Of a DNA stretch of 64,000 nucleotides, positions 34,914-44,550 are shown piece by piece. Origin of the DNA: Nostoc cf. commune SO-36 (GTDB taxonomy: Bacteria > Cyanobacteriota > Cyanobacteriia > Cyanobacteriales > Nostocaceae). The notes under the pieces were generated by a model. That model worked only from the letters and a program-made list of their open reading frames with translations, had not been told where the DNA came from and did not search any database. The translations under genes were made by a program, and so were the position numbers. Within the stretch, counting starts at the first letter, position 1; each line of letters starts with the position of its first letter. The DNA lies in the NCBI RefSeq assembly GCF_023734775.1, contig NZ_AP025733.1, positions 124,001 to 188,000 of the forward strand, in the 5' to 3' direction.

Positions 34914-35876
34914 CTATAGTTTCCCAGATGTGCTTGTTGGATTTTTGCTAGTGATACTTTTTGCCATCTCTAAAAGCCCAAAGACATTGGCTTCTACTGG
35001 ATTGTCCAGGATTTTGAAGCCGTTTTTCTCCAACAGCTTCTTAAATCCTGGTAAGAGGCAGCCTCCACCAATCGCCCAGATTTCATCCCCCTGGTGCTTG
35101 GCATCCAATGTCAGATTCACCACTTTCTTCAAGTATTTTTCATACCAATCTTTCAAACAAGCACTGTATATATCTTTGATATCGATGTCACGGCTGTATC
35201 GGGTATGCCCCATTTCCAGACAAAATCGGATTTTGGATGGATCTCCGATTTTTCCACCATTCAAATGTTTCATTTTTTGGGAAATATCATCGATGAGAAC
35301 TTCTACACCAATGGGGTAAGCGGTGTGAACTTCTCGTTGACCCCGGTTGTAACGAGAATACAGGGTTGTACCATTGCCAAAGTCTAAAATTGTTAGCTTT
35401 TTTGGTAGTGGATGCCCAAACAATGCACCCATCCCCTCTAGTACAACTTTCAGCACTTCTACTTTTACGTCTGATTGCTTGCCAGCAAGTATCGGCTGAT
35501 ATTCTCCACTTAGTACTTTTTGCAATTCGTTAGCCAGACCGACATCATGTAAGCTGACGACTAATTTTAAGTGCCAAGCCTTACGGTGGGGGAGATGTGC
35601 CAATGCGCCCAATAAAGTCAATAATGCGTTGTTGACTTTATTTTCATTATTGTCTGTGTTGCGGTCAAAATAATTTCCTGTACGGTAAGCTGATTCTCCG
35701 ACTGTGTAAGCACTACCGTTAAAAACTACACGCCCTGGCACATCTTCCATCTCGGCATTGGTTATATAGCTCGGCACACGAACTACTTCAAAGCCATCGA
35801 CTAAAAGTTTGAGACTTCCGTAACCATTATCGAAACCCGCAGGAAAAATTTTTTGTAACGTGTGAATGTTTGACAT
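34914..35876 (-). CDS. parM: ParM-type actin-like plasmid segregation ATPase
   Basis: 320 residues. FPAGFDNGYGSLKLLVDGFE is the phosphate-1 loop of actin-like ATPases. LTILDFGNGTTLYSRYNRGQ is phosphate-2, and IWAIGGGCLLPGFKKLLEK the adenosine motif. ParM polymers push plasmid copies apart by capturing ParR bound at parC. Order here is parM-parR, leftward, with centromere-like repeats upstream at 35985-36165. All motifs are intact. A rightward ParA-ParB pair starts 846 bases upstream. Confidence 0.85.
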   Translation of the reverse strand: MSNIHTLQKIFPAGFDNGYGSLKLLVDGFEVVRVPSYITNAEMEDVPGRVVFNGSAYTVGESAYRTGNYFDRNTDNNENKVNNALLTLLGALAHLPHRKAWHLKLVVSLHDVGLANELQKVLSGEYQPILAGKQSDVKVEVLKVVLEGMGALFGHPLPKKLTILDFGNGTTLYSRYNRGQREVHTAYPIGVEVLIDDISQKMKHLNGGKIGDPSKIRFCLEMGHTRYSRDIDIKDIYSACLKDWYEKYLKKVVNLTLDAKHQGDEIWAIGGGCLLPGFKKLLEKNGFKILDNPVEANVFGLLEMAKSITSKNPTSTSGKL

Positions 35877-35984
35877 AGGGGACGAGTCAATACGCTTTGA
35901 TTTGTGAAAGTTATCTGTTCAGGTTATTTGCGAGAGCAGGGAAGAGAAGAATAAAATAACCACCCCTTTCTTTCCAGACTCAAG

Positions 35985-36165
35985 AGTTTATCATAACCCC
36001 TTGGGGGCTAAGTGGGGTACAAAATATGAATCAGTCAAATATACCCTACTTAGCACCTATATATACCCTATATAGGGGTCAAAACATCCCCAAAGTCCTG
36101 AGCTATTGTTGGGGTATATATAACCCCCATACAGCCCCCAATAAGAATTTTTGAAATTTTTTTAT
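35985..36165. promoter_or_regulatory. parC: Putative parC centromere with GGGGTATAT-type repeats
   Basis: Several direct and inverted copies of TATACCC/GGGGTATA-type units, for example ATAACCCCTTGGGGGC, TATATACCCTATATAGGGG and GGGGTATATATAACCCCC. They lie directly upstream of parM in the 846-base gap to parA. Repeats of this kind are the usual ParR or ParB binding arrays and also overlap the promoter. Confidence 0.6.
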
Positions 36166-36544
36166 CAACCTAGTAGAAATTAAATTAGATCATCGGTAAA
36201 TAAAACAGAAGCAGAATTAACCCAAATTTAAAAGCTTGGACAACTGGCTAAAATAAAAATGACTACCGACCAATCTCCGGTTAGTGGTTGCAGTAGCTAA
36301 AAGATATCGCTGGAGTAACCTGTAACTGCTGGATTTGATTCAAGAAAGGGCAATTAATCTACAAATGGCAGCGGAAAAATTTAACCTTTGTAATTTGCTA
36401 GTCCAATGCTATGTTCCTTTTCCTTCTGATATCTACATTTACACCTAAAAGAGGTTATTCATGTGCTACTGGTAGGTGCTAAAACAGCATTAATTAGCGA
36501 ATATTAGAGCAGAATAAATTAACCTGAGTCATATACAAGGTTGT

Positions 36545-36562
36545 GAAACTAATGTTAGTTTC
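36545..36562. promoter_or_regulatory. Palindrome upstream of parA
   Basis: GAAACTAA-TG-TTAGTTTC, perfect 8-base arms, about 160 bases before the parA start. It could be the operator for ParA or ParB autoregulation. Confidence 0.45.
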
Positions 36563-36722
36563 ATGATCGACCTGTATTTTATGTCTCAAGTTGCCACTAT
36601 CAAAGATTTGAGGAGTCTTGTTATATCAAACAACCTTTTTCTGAAATCACGATTTTTTCAATTAACTCAGTTGTTGGTAATAACTAAAATCAAGAATGAT
36701 GTGAGTATTAAAAGACATTGTA

Positions 36723-37586
36723 ATGAAAAAGAAAACAGTTAAAAAGCAGATCCGGCTAACAATTGCTAGTAATGCAGGTGGGTCAGGTAAAACCACGGTA
36801 GCAACCCATTTAGCATATGCTGTCGGTGCCAAAGGTTACAAAGTTACCCTAATAGAACTCGATCAAAACGGCTCACTATGTATTTTTGCAAGGCTTGCAC
36901 CAGCATCAATGGAGCAGTCTCTAGCTGCTGTCTTCAAAAAAACATTTACAGGTGACTACCCACTTGTTCCACTTTGGACAGAACATCTTTCCACGGTTAC
37001 GGCTATTCAAGGAGGAAAATTTCTCGAAGAAAGCATTGCAGAAATATATAACTATAATCGCCGTCACTACACACTGAAAGATAGATTAGAAGATTTTCCC
37101 TTAAATAGCGATTTGATTATCTTTGATACTCCTGCTTCCTTAGAGCCTATGGGTTTGATTGCACTAGCAGCTTCTACACATGTGCTTGTTCCTATCAAAC
37201 CAGAATATAAAGATACAGGAGCTTTCGCAGGTTTTTTAGATTGGTTCTATAGTAAAGTAGACGATTTGAGATTGAAACCTCAACCTGAAATATTAGGGTT
37301 TGTACCTACACGAGTAGATTTATATGGCGTTGGGGCACATCGAGATATTTTAGGTTTAGACAAAAAGGGCAACCTCAGAACTGATATTGAGCCTGAGAGA
37401 ACTCTTCCCTTTCTAATTAAACAGATGGGAATCCGATGCTTTCCCTACATTCGAGAATCTAATTACTACCTTAAAGCTAGTGGTTCTGGATTACCCTTAA
37501 ATTTATATCGACCTGGTTATGATGCTAGTGAAGACTTTAAACCTATTGTGACTAGCTTAATTAAATTGATGACAGAGGAACTGTAA
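36723..37586 (+). CDS. parA: ParA-family partition ATPase
   Basis: 287 residues. The deviant Walker A motif SNAGGSGKTTVATHLAYA near residues 16-33, IELDQNGSLCIF (A' region) and DLIIFDTPASLEPMG (Walker B) define a ParA/MinD-type ATPase. ParA patterns on the nucleoid position plasmid copies through ParB. No long N-terminal HTH extension is present, so it is of the short class. Its stop overlaps the parB start by one base (TAATG), so the two are translationally coupled. Confidence 0.85.
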   Translation: MKKKTVKKQIRLTIASNAGGSGKTTVATHLAYAVGAKGYKVTLIELDQNGSLCIFARLAPASMEQSLAAVFKKTFTGDYPLVPLWTEHLSTVTAIQGGKFLEESIAEIYNYNRRHYTLKDRLEDFPLNSDLIIFDTPASLEPMGLIALAASTHVLVPIKPEYKDTGAFAGFLDWFYSKVDDLRLKPQPEILGFVPTRVDLYGVGAHRDILGLDKKGNLRTDIEPERTLPFLIKQMGIRCFPYIRESNYYLKASGSGLPLNLYRPGYDASEDFKPIVTSLIKLMTEEL

Positions 37587-38749
37587 TGCCAAGTAAAAAA
37601 CCTGTAGAAATTAGTCAACTGTTTGGCCAAGCAGGTCAGTCTCAGCAAATTCACCAACTTAAAAGTCAGATAGAGAAACTCGAAGTAGAAATTATACAGC
37701 TGCGAACAAATGTATTTAGTTCAGAAGAAAAAATTACATTAGAGCAACAAATTGAGCAGCTCACTAATCAACTGGCTACTCAAGGAGGGATACATGAAAT
37801 TGCAGTAAATCTTATAGATCCCGATCCGGCTCAACCGAGACAAACGTTTCCTCAATTAGTAATCCAAGAACGAGCAGAGAGTCTGCGTCGGCAAGGTCAG
37901 CAAAACCCAATAGTGCTTATTCCACAAATTGATGGACGCTACAAAATATTTGATGGAGAACTCAGATGGAGGTCGGCTCCACTTGCTGGAATGACAAAAC
38001 TGAAAGCTGTCTTTCTACCTAAAGAAGAAACTTCAGATGAAGTCGTAGTTTTTGAGGGTCAACTGGTAAGTAGTATTCACTCACAAAAACTTCATGACCT
38101 TGACTTAGCAACTGCCCTTATTCGATTAATTATTTATAAATATCCCGATCTGATCGGAAGAGAAGACGAGATTCCAAAGTTTTTGAATGCTTTCATTAAC
38201 CGGCTAGTCCGTAGCAAGAAGCTTCAATATCTCGCACTGATTAAAGATTCTGATTTGATGACACAACAAGAATGGCTAGAAACATCTGATTTCAAGGAAC
38301 ATGAGGAACATGAGATTGTCTCAGTTTTGTTAGGACTACAACTCAATCCGGTATCGATTAATAACAATATCTTTCCTCTTCTTAAAGTGACAGAAGACCT
38401 CAAAAATGTCATTCGCTCTGAAGGGTTAGAAACCAGCAAAGTAAGAGAACTCAATAAGTTATCCTCTGAACAGATGAAGATTGATGAATCTAAAGCTCTG
38501 ATGATTCGTACTCAGGTAACTCATCGAGTCATCGAAGAAAAACTATCATTGAGCCAAACTAAAACACTAGTTAAGCAAACCCTAGAGCAGTATAGTGCTT
38601 CTAATTCTGAAGCCAAGCAGAACAAACAGATGGACAAAACTATTAAGGATATCCAGTCAATAAATTTAAAAATATTGGAACAGACACGACTTATTAAACT
38701 ACGCCAAGTCCTTCAGGAAAAGCTCGATGAGATTAAAACCCTGATGTAG
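37586..38749 (+). CDS. parB: ParB-like partition protein
   Basis: 387 residues. An N-terminal coiled coil (about 15-65) precedes the ParB/Srx fold: VNLIDPDPAQPRQTFPQLVI, IFDGELRWRSAPLAGMTKLK. The DNA-binding middle is followed by a Gln/Lys-rich helical C-terminus (about 300-387). The long coiled coil before the ParB domain is unusual and may replace the usual N-terminal ParA-interacting segment. Partner of the upstream ParA; the binding site is probably in 35.9-36.7 kb. Some segments are divergent from chromosomal ParB. Confidence 0.8.
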   Translation: MPSKKPVEISQLFGQAGQSQQIHQLKSQIEKLEVEIIQLRTNVFSSEEKITLEQQIEQLTNQLATQGGIHEIAVNLIDPDPAQPRQTFPQLVIQERAESLRRQGQQNPIVLIPQIDGRYKIFDGELRWRSAPLAGMTKLKAVFLPKEETSDEVVVFEGQLVSSIHSQKLHDLDLATALIRLIIYKYPDLIGREDEIPKFLNAFINRLVRSKKLQYLALIKDSDLMTQQEWLETSDFKEHEEHEIVSVLLGLQLNPVSINNNIFPLLKVTEDLKNVIRSEGLETSKVRELNKLSSEQMKIDESKALMIRTQVTHRVIEEKLSLSQTKTLVKQTLEQYSASNSEAKQNKQMDKTIKDIQSINLKILEQTRLIKLRQVLQEKLDEIKTLM

Positions 38750-39079
38750 TAAGCAGTTTTTGTAATATATATCCCGGACAAAGTGAGTTACCAAGTCAAG
38801 GTGTCATCTACTTTGTTCTAAACGTTTTTGCTCACCTCGTTGATAATAGGTATAACCAGCATCGCTTTACTGCGAAAGCTACCGCCCTCCTCAAGCAGCC
38901 AAAAGATCGGTAGTCCCACTTAAGAAAAGGAAGCCTAGAGCTATGACATATAGGAGTGATGAAGGGAAATTAGGGTGAGTTTTAGATGACACTAATGCTG
39001 GGTGTACTATATAGTATTTATGTACTATAATCAATGAACTTTTAGGCTTATAATCATGTGCGGCATATTCTAACAGGCA

Positions 39080-41323
39080 ATGTCCACTCCCCCTAATCTT
39101 TCCCCTCAACAAGTAACTGCTTTTCCTCAACACGAAACAATCACCGGAGTCGTAGAACGTTTAACTTTTTACTCTGCTGAATCGGGTTACACTGTGGCAA
39201 GGCTGACGCGCCCCCGAAGCACCGAACTCACAACAATTGTTGGCAGCTTTGTTAACATCCAGCCAGGGCAAACTTTACAGCTAACTGGTTTCTGGCGTGA
39301 CCATCCTCAGTTTGGGCCACAATTCCAAGTAGTCAACTACAAAGAAACCAAACCAGCTACTCTTACAGGGATTGAGAAATATTTGGGCAGTGGACTCATA
39401 AAAGGTGTTGGCCCAGTCACAGCAAGACGGATTGTTGCCCACTTCGGGCTAGAAACCCTGGACATTATCGAAAACCAGATTGAGCGACTGATTGAAGTTC
39501 AAGGTATCGCTAAAAAACGGATTACTTTAATCAAAAACGCTTGGTCAACCCAAAAAGCTATCAAAGAAGTGATGGTGTTTCTCCAAGGACATGGCGTTTC
39601 TACCACTTATGCTGTGAAGATTTACAAGCAATATAAGGATGAGGCAATCGCTACAGTCACTAAAAACCCTTATCAGCTAGCAGCCGACATCTACGGGATT
39701 GGTTTTTTAACTGCTGACAAGATTGCGAGGAATATAGGAATTGCCCCAGACTCAGAATTTCGTTATCGTGCAGGAATTATCCACTGTTTAAGTGAAGCTG
39801 CCGAAGATGGTCATTGTTACCTGCCACAAAGCGAACTGATTGAGTCAGTAATTAAACTGCTGACTACTGAATCTCATCAGCCTACTGAAGAAGCAATTGC
39901 ACAAATCATCAAAGACATGGCTTTAACAGATGAACTGATTAAAGAGTGGGATGAGGAAAAAACCTTACTTTGTTATAAGCCGACTTACTTTCATACAGAA
40001 CAGAATTTAGCTCAACTGATACGCCAACGGTTAGAAAAGCCTGTTGGTACTGACATTGAGCGTGTGCGTGATTGGATTGACCGTTTTACCGCTAGCCGGA
40101 AAATCCAGCTTTCAGAACAGCAACGCCAAGCAGTAGAAACAGCAGCCTATTCCAAAATCATGATCCTCACTGGTGGCCCTGGCGTTGGAAAGACCTTTAC
40201 AACTCACACAATTGTCAGTTTGTGGAAAGCGATGGGGAAATCTATTGCCCTGGCTGCACCTACGGGACGGGCTGCTCAACGCTTAGGTGAAATGACTGGG
40301 CTAGAAGCCAAAACCATACATCGATTGTTAGAATTTGACCCCCGTTCAAGGGGTTTCAAGCGCGATAGCGAAAATCCTTTACCCTACACAGCAATTATCG
40401 CTGATGAAGCATCAATGCTTGATTTGTTTCTGGCTTACTCCTTGGTTAAAGCAGTATTAGCTGGCGCTCTACTATTATTGGTAGGTGACATTGACCAGTT
40501 ACCATCTGTGGGGCCAGGTCAAATACTTGCTGATCTGATTAATTCTGGTTGCGTGCCAGTAGTGCGGTTAACTCAGGTATTCCGCCAAGCTCAAACAAGT
40601 GCAATTATCACTGCTGCTCACCAAATTAATCGAGGAATTTATCCCACAATTGAGCCTATATCTGATAATCCCATGTCCGATTGTATTTGGCATGGCGGCG
40701 GACATCAGCCCGAACATGGTGTACAGGCAATCTGCGAATTGATTACAGACTTGCTTCCCGGCTTAGGTTTTAATCCTGCCACTGATGTCCAAGTGCTTTG
40801 CCCGATGACACGGGGAGTTGTGGGTACTCGCAATCTTAACACCGTGTTACAGCAGTTGATTAATCCACCCACCCCCGACAAGGTGGAGATTAACAGAGGT
40901 GGGAATTTATTACGCGAGGGCGATCGGATTATTCAGCTAACCAACGACTACAACCGAGAAGTCTTCAACGGCGACTTAGGAATAATCCTCACCATTGATA
41001 CTGTCGAGCAGGAAGTTACAGTACTGTATGGTGAGCGGACTGTAGTTTACGATTACGCTGACCTGAATGAAATTGCCCTTGCCTGGAGCATTTCTATTCA
41101 TAAAAGCCAAGGCTCAGAATATCCGGTGATAGTTCTGCCAATCTATATGCAGCACTATATGATGTTAACCCGAAACCTGTTTTACACAGGTATAACTCGT
41201 GCCAAGAAGTTAGCGATCGTGGTTGGAGCAAAAAAAGCGATATCTCTGGCGGTACGTTCTACTGATGACCAACAGCGCTACACACGGTTGCAGCAGAGGT
41301 TACTTCACGCCGGACTGCATTGA
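39080..41323 (+). CDS. recD2: RecD2-type ATP-dependent DNA helicase
   Basis: 747 residues. N-terminal OB-like segment ITGVVERLTFYSAESGYTVA, then helix-hairpin-helix region GLIKGVGPVTARRIVAHFG. The helicase core has Walker A LTGGPGVGKTFTTHTIV, APTGRAAQRLGEMTG, DEASMLDLFLAYSL and the C-terminal SIHKSQGSEYPVIVLP motif VI. RecD2 helicases unwind 5' to 3' and help DNA repair and possibly plasmid conjugation or replication. It follows parB by 330 gene-less bases and precedes the sigma factor in the same direction. Confidence 0.9.
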   Translation: MSTPPNLSPQQVTAFPQHETITGVVERLTFYSAESGYTVARLTRPRSTELTTIVGSFVNIQPGQTLQLTGFWRDHPQFGPQFQVVNYKETKPATLTGIEKYLGSGLIKGVGPVTARRIVAHFGLETLDIIENQIERLIEVQGIAKKRITLIKNAWSTQKAIKEVMVFLQGHGVSTTYAVKIYKQYKDEAIATVTKNPYQLAADIYGIGFLTADKIARNIGIAPDSEFRYRAGIIHCLSEAAEDGHCYLPQSELIESVIKLLTTESHQPTEEAIAQIIKDMALTDELIKEWDEEKTLLCYKPTYFHTEQNLAQLIRQRLEKPVGTDIERVRDWIDRFTASRKIQLSEQQRQAVETAAYSKIMILTGGPGVGKTFTTHTIVSLWKAMGKSIALAAPTGRAAQRLGEMTGLEAKTIHRLLEFDPRSRGFKRDSENPLPYTAIIADEASMLDLFLAYSLVKAVLAGALLLLVGDIDQLPSVGPGQILADLINSGCVPVVRLTQVFRQAQTSAIITAAHQINRGIYPTIEPISDNPMSDCIWHGGGHQPEHGVQAICELITDLLPGLGFNPATDVQVLCPMTRGVVGTRNLNTVLQQLINPPTPDKVEINRGGNLLREGDRIIQLTNDYNREVFNGDLGIILTIDTVEQEVTVLYGERTVVYDYADLNEIALAWSISIHKSQGSEYPVIVLPIYMQHYMMLTRNLFYTGITRAKKLAIVVGAKKAISLAVRSTDDQQRYTRLQQRLLHAGLH

Positions 41324-41415
41324 TATATCTTGGCTATTAAAAATAGAAAACTTCAATGAACTATTTGATTTATACTTGTGAACTCCTTGATTTTTAAAAA
41401 AGCCGAAAAGTTTGT

Positions 41416-42366
41416 ATGTCCAGCCTCAGTTCAGACATGGTTCGCATCTATTTACAAGAAATTGGTCAGTATCCTTTATTAAAGCCAGAGGAAGAAATCG
41501 CTTATGGTAGACAGGTACAACAAATGATTGCGATTGAGCAATCTAAAAATGAACTTACTCAACAGCTAGACCGGGAACCAACAATGACAGAATTAGCTAA
41601 TGCTGTTGAAAAAAATGAAACACAAGTCCGAGCAGCGCTACACCTTGGTCAAAAAGCTAAACAAAAAATGGTGACAGCTAACTTGCGGCTGGTAGTTTCT
41701 GTTGCCAAGAAATACCAAAACCGCAATTTAGAATTTCTCGATTTGATCCAAGAAGGAGCAATCGGTTTACAAAGGGGCATAGAAAAGTTTGACCCGAACC
41801 GGGGCTATAAATTATCTACTTACGCATACTGGTGGATTCGTCAGGAAATCACGCGCGCGATCGCAGAACAATCACGCACGATTCGATTACCTATTCATCT
41901 CACTGAAATACTTAATAAAATTAAGAAGGTGCAGCGAGAAAGCTTTCAAAAACTCGGTCGTCATGCCACAGCTGAAGAAATAGCTGCCTCATTAAACATA
42001 AGCACAGATAAACTTCGAGAATATCTCACCGCTTCTCGCACAGCCATCTCTTTAAATAAACAAGTCGGAGATGAGAAAGAGACAGAGTTGGGTGAAATTT
42101 TAGCCAGCGATGCCGCTTCACCAGAAAAACTGCTTACCCAAGAACTTCTATCGCAAGACGTAGCTAAATTCTTAGAACCATTGACACCGATTCAACGTCA
42201 AGTGTTGACTTTAAGCTTTGGGCTAGAGAACGAGCAGCATTTCAATCTAGCTCAGATTGGCCAACAGCTAAACCTCAGTCGAGAGCGGATTCGTCAAATC
42301 CAGGTAAAAGCTATAAGTATTCTCCGCCATCGACAAAACGACATGCAAGAGTATTTATTTGATTAA
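41416..42366 (+). CDS. Group-2 type sigma-70 family RNA polymerase sigma factor
   Basis: 316 residues. Region 1.2 (DMVRIYLQEIGQYPLLKPEE), region 2 (VTANLRLVVSVAKKYQNRNL, EFLDLIQEGAIGLQRGIEKF, YKLSTYAYWWIRQEITRAIA), region 3 and region 4 (LTLSFGLENEQHFNLAQIGQ, LNLSRERIRQIQ) are complete. Region 1.1 is short, as in non-essential cyanobacterial group-2 factors such as SigB-E. A plasmid-borne sigma could redirect RNA polymerase in stress or to plasmid genes. Promoter preference cannot be read from sequence alone. Confidence 0.9.
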   Translation: MSSLSSDMVRIYLQEIGQYPLLKPEEEIAYGRQVQQMIAIEQSKNELTQQLDREPTMTELANAVEKNETQVRAALHLGQKAKQKMVTANLRLVVSVAKKYQNRNLEFLDLIQEGAIGLQRGIEKFDPNRGYKLSTYAYWWIRQEITRAIAEQSRTIRLPIHLTEILNKIKKVQRESFQKLGRHATAEEIAASLNISTDKLREYLTASRTAISLNKQVGDEKETELGEILASDAASPEKLLTQELLSQDVAKFLEPLTPIQRQVLTLSFGLENEQHFNLAQIGQQLNLSRERIRQIQVKAISILRHRQNDMQEYLFD

Positions 42367-42459
42367 GTAGAATTACTTTTGTCAGATGATGCACGGATCT
42401 TGTAGAACTAAGACGAAAAACTATAGTGAACTACCCACACTGAGTTGGAGTACCAAGTA

Positions 42460-42497
42460 GGCATCACCGTGCCAAAACGGGAAAATTGTACGCTAAG
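42460..42497. repeat. Tn3-type 38-bp terminal inverted repeat (one end)
   Basis: A 38-base stretch ending AAATTGTACGCTAAG, the conserved inner end of Tn3-family repeats, with GAAAA/AAACGG-type middle and a slightly decayed outer end (GGCATC instead of GGGGT). It lies 27 bases beyond the tnpA stop. No matching opposite end was found. Confidence 0.6.
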
Positions 42498-42523
42498 GCT
42501 GAAACTTATATCAGATAAGCATT

Positions 42524-44527
42524 TCAGCGATACTTATTTTCTTTAACCCGTAAAGGACGCAACTGGTCAAAACTGGTCGCCTGCTTCAAATTCCACACAT
42601 AATCGCCAGTGAGATTGATATGCTCCCAACCCAACGGTGACAAATGTTGCAAATATTCTTCAGGAATATCCATCCCCTGTTTCTGCAAATAATCAACGGC
42701 TTTTTCTAAGTACACTGTATTCCACAGAACAATAGCAGCAATCACTAAATTTAACCCACTGGCCCGATAGAACTGGTCTTCATAAGAGCGATGGCTGCGC
42801 CAACGCCAAGGGCGAACGCGCAATTCCCCCAGCCGATTAAAAAACACCGCTCTTTTCAGAGTATGTTTCGCCTCACCCTTGTTTAGACCAGCCGTCGCCC
42901 GTCGCCGCAGTTCTGGACTCTGCAACCATTCCAAGGTAAACACAGTTCGCTCAATCCTTCCCAACTCCCGCAAAGCTAAAGCTAAACGATTCTGCCGAGG
43001 ATAAGAAGCTAATTTCCTTAACATCAAAGAAGCAGTCACCGTCCCCGTCCGAATTGAACTAGCAAGGCGTAGAATTTCATCCCAAGATTCCTGAATTAAT
43101 TTCACATTAGAACGCAAACCACTACGTAACTCAGCTAAAGCACACATCTCATAGTAGTGACGGTCAATAGTATCGTCCTTAATTACGTGTTTTAACCAAC
43201 GAGGTTTAACGAAACTAGTGTCCGTAGATTCCGGCACTTTTCGACCTCCTGATATATTTAATTCTTTAATGACCTCCAAAGCTTTTATCACTGCTAAACT
43301 GGCAGATGTAGCTTTAAATTCAAAGGTTTCCAACAATTTAGGCGTATACCGTCGTAACTGTGAATAACGGTTATCAAGCAGTTCAAGATAATCAAAATCT
43401 GCGGGTCTGGCTAGTTTTTCAGCTTCAGCAACAGTACTGATAAATTTCTCCCAATCCAATACAGATTCAATCGCTTGATAGGCATCATTTGACTCATCTC
43501 TAGCTGCAATTAATGCCTTGCCCACTTGAGCATACAATCGGACTTTTTCATTAATTGCTTTACCATCGCGTTGAAACTTATCGCCGTGCTGATGCTCACT
43601 CTTGTTAAACAATTTACCCATCATTTTATCGTGCATTCCAATAGCATAATCGACCAATGAAGCACTCCATTCAATGAGAAAAGCAACTAAAATAGCATAG
43701 CGTCTCAATTCATCCAACCTAGATAGGTGAGCAGGTGTAGACTTCGCACCAGTTCGAGTAAATTGCAGCAGACGATTTTGGTGTACTCGTTTCAAGCATC
43801 CAGAGTCGAGATTGAGATGGCGAATAAACTCCAGTCGTTCCACCACCTTTAAAAAGTTTCTTGGATTAGCCTGACCTGGTGGTTGACGTAGCCAAATTAA
43901 ATCAGTCAGTTTTTTATCAGGCTCTACAATTAATAACTTATCTAGCGCCGTCTTTTGTAATGTTGTCAAACTTTTGGTCAACTCAAGACATACTAATTTT
44001 TGAGCGCGATGTTTGACCTCCCAGGCTAAACGTTCTACCGTAGAAATAGCTGGAATAATAATTTGGCGCAAGCGCATCTCATCAATCAACGCTCCCACAA
44101 GCGCCATCCCTTTATCTGACGATATTGCAAAAGGTAATAACCATTTTGAGAATTGCTTGTATGTAGATATATTAAAAGTATGAAATCCGAAATTATTTTG
44201 AATTTCTGCCAGATGTTCGCGTCGAGTTGTATCCCTTTGGGAATATTCGGTAATGATTGTCGGGTCAAGTTTTAATTGAGATGCAATATAAAACAGTACA
44301 GATTCTGGTACTATTTCTCCTAGACTCCAAACACGACCGGGGAAGCGTAGGTAAGATAACTGTACGGCGAACCCAAGACGATTGTGTGGTCTACGACGCT
44401 CTTTGATAACTTTGAGTTCGTCATTACTAAAAGTATAGTAGCGAGCTATATCTCTTGTCGTGATAGAATCGGGGATTTCAGTAAATTGAAGTCGTTGTGT
44501 CGGAGATAAAAGTTCGCGCGTTGCCAA
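42524..44527 (-). CDS. tnpA: Tn3-family transposase with an internal deletion of the catalytic centre
   Basis: 667 residues from a TTG (no ATG in place); Tn3 transposases are near 1000. Residues 1 to about 475 and the last 190 match the family ends: SWDEILRLASSIRTGTVTAS, ASYPRQNRLALALRELGRIE, RTVFTLEWLQSPELRRRATA, GLNKGEAKHTLKRAVFFNRL. The link between LAELRSGLRSN and VKLIQESWDEIL (near 43105) skips about 300 residues that hold the first two DDE acids; the Glu in NKGEA remains. A repeat-derived segment (VRPWRWRSHR) replaces the usual GELRDRTYEDQ spacing. It cannot be catalytic but may still bind ends. Confidence 0.85.
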   Translation of the reverse strand: MATRELLSPTQRLQFTEIPDSITTRDIARYYTFSNDELKVIKERRRPHNRLGFAVQLSYLRFPGRVWSLGEIVPESVLFYIASQLKLDPTIITEYSQRDTTRREHLAEIQNNFGFHTFNISTYKQFSKWLLPFAISSDKGMALVGALIDEMRLRQIIIPAISTVERLAWEVKHRAQKLVCLELTKSLTTLQKTALDKLLIVEPDKKLTDLIWLRQPPGQANPRNFLKVVERLEFIRHLNLDSGCLKRVHQNRLLQFTRTGAKSTPAHLSRLDELRRYAILVAFLIEWSASLVDYAIGMHDKMMGKLFNKSEHQHGDKFQRDGKAINEKVRLYAQVGKALIAARDESNDAYQAIESVLDWEKFISTVAEAEKLARPADFDYLELLDNRYSQLRRYTPKLLETFEFKATSASLAVIKALEVIKELNISGGRKVPESTDTSFVKPRWLKHVIKDDTIDRHYYEMCALAELRSGLRSNVKLIQESWDEILRLASSIRTGTVTASLMLRKLASYPRQNRLALALRELGRIERTVFTLEWLQSPELRRRATAGLNKGEAKHTLKRAVFFNRLGELRVRPWRWRSHRSYEDQFYRASGLNLVIAAIVLWNTVYLEKAVDYLQKQGMDIPEEYLQHLSPLGWEHINLTGDYVWNLKQATSFDQLRPLRVKENKYR
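42787..42818. repeat. Dispersed repeat in frame within tnpA
   Basis: AGCGATGGCTGCGCCAACGC followed by CAAGGGCGAAC; leftward it encodes VRPWRWRSHR, absent from normal Tn3 transposases at this point (GELRDR...YEDQFYRASG). Confidence 0.65.
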
Positions 44528-44550
44528 TTAGATACCTGGATATTCAGTTT

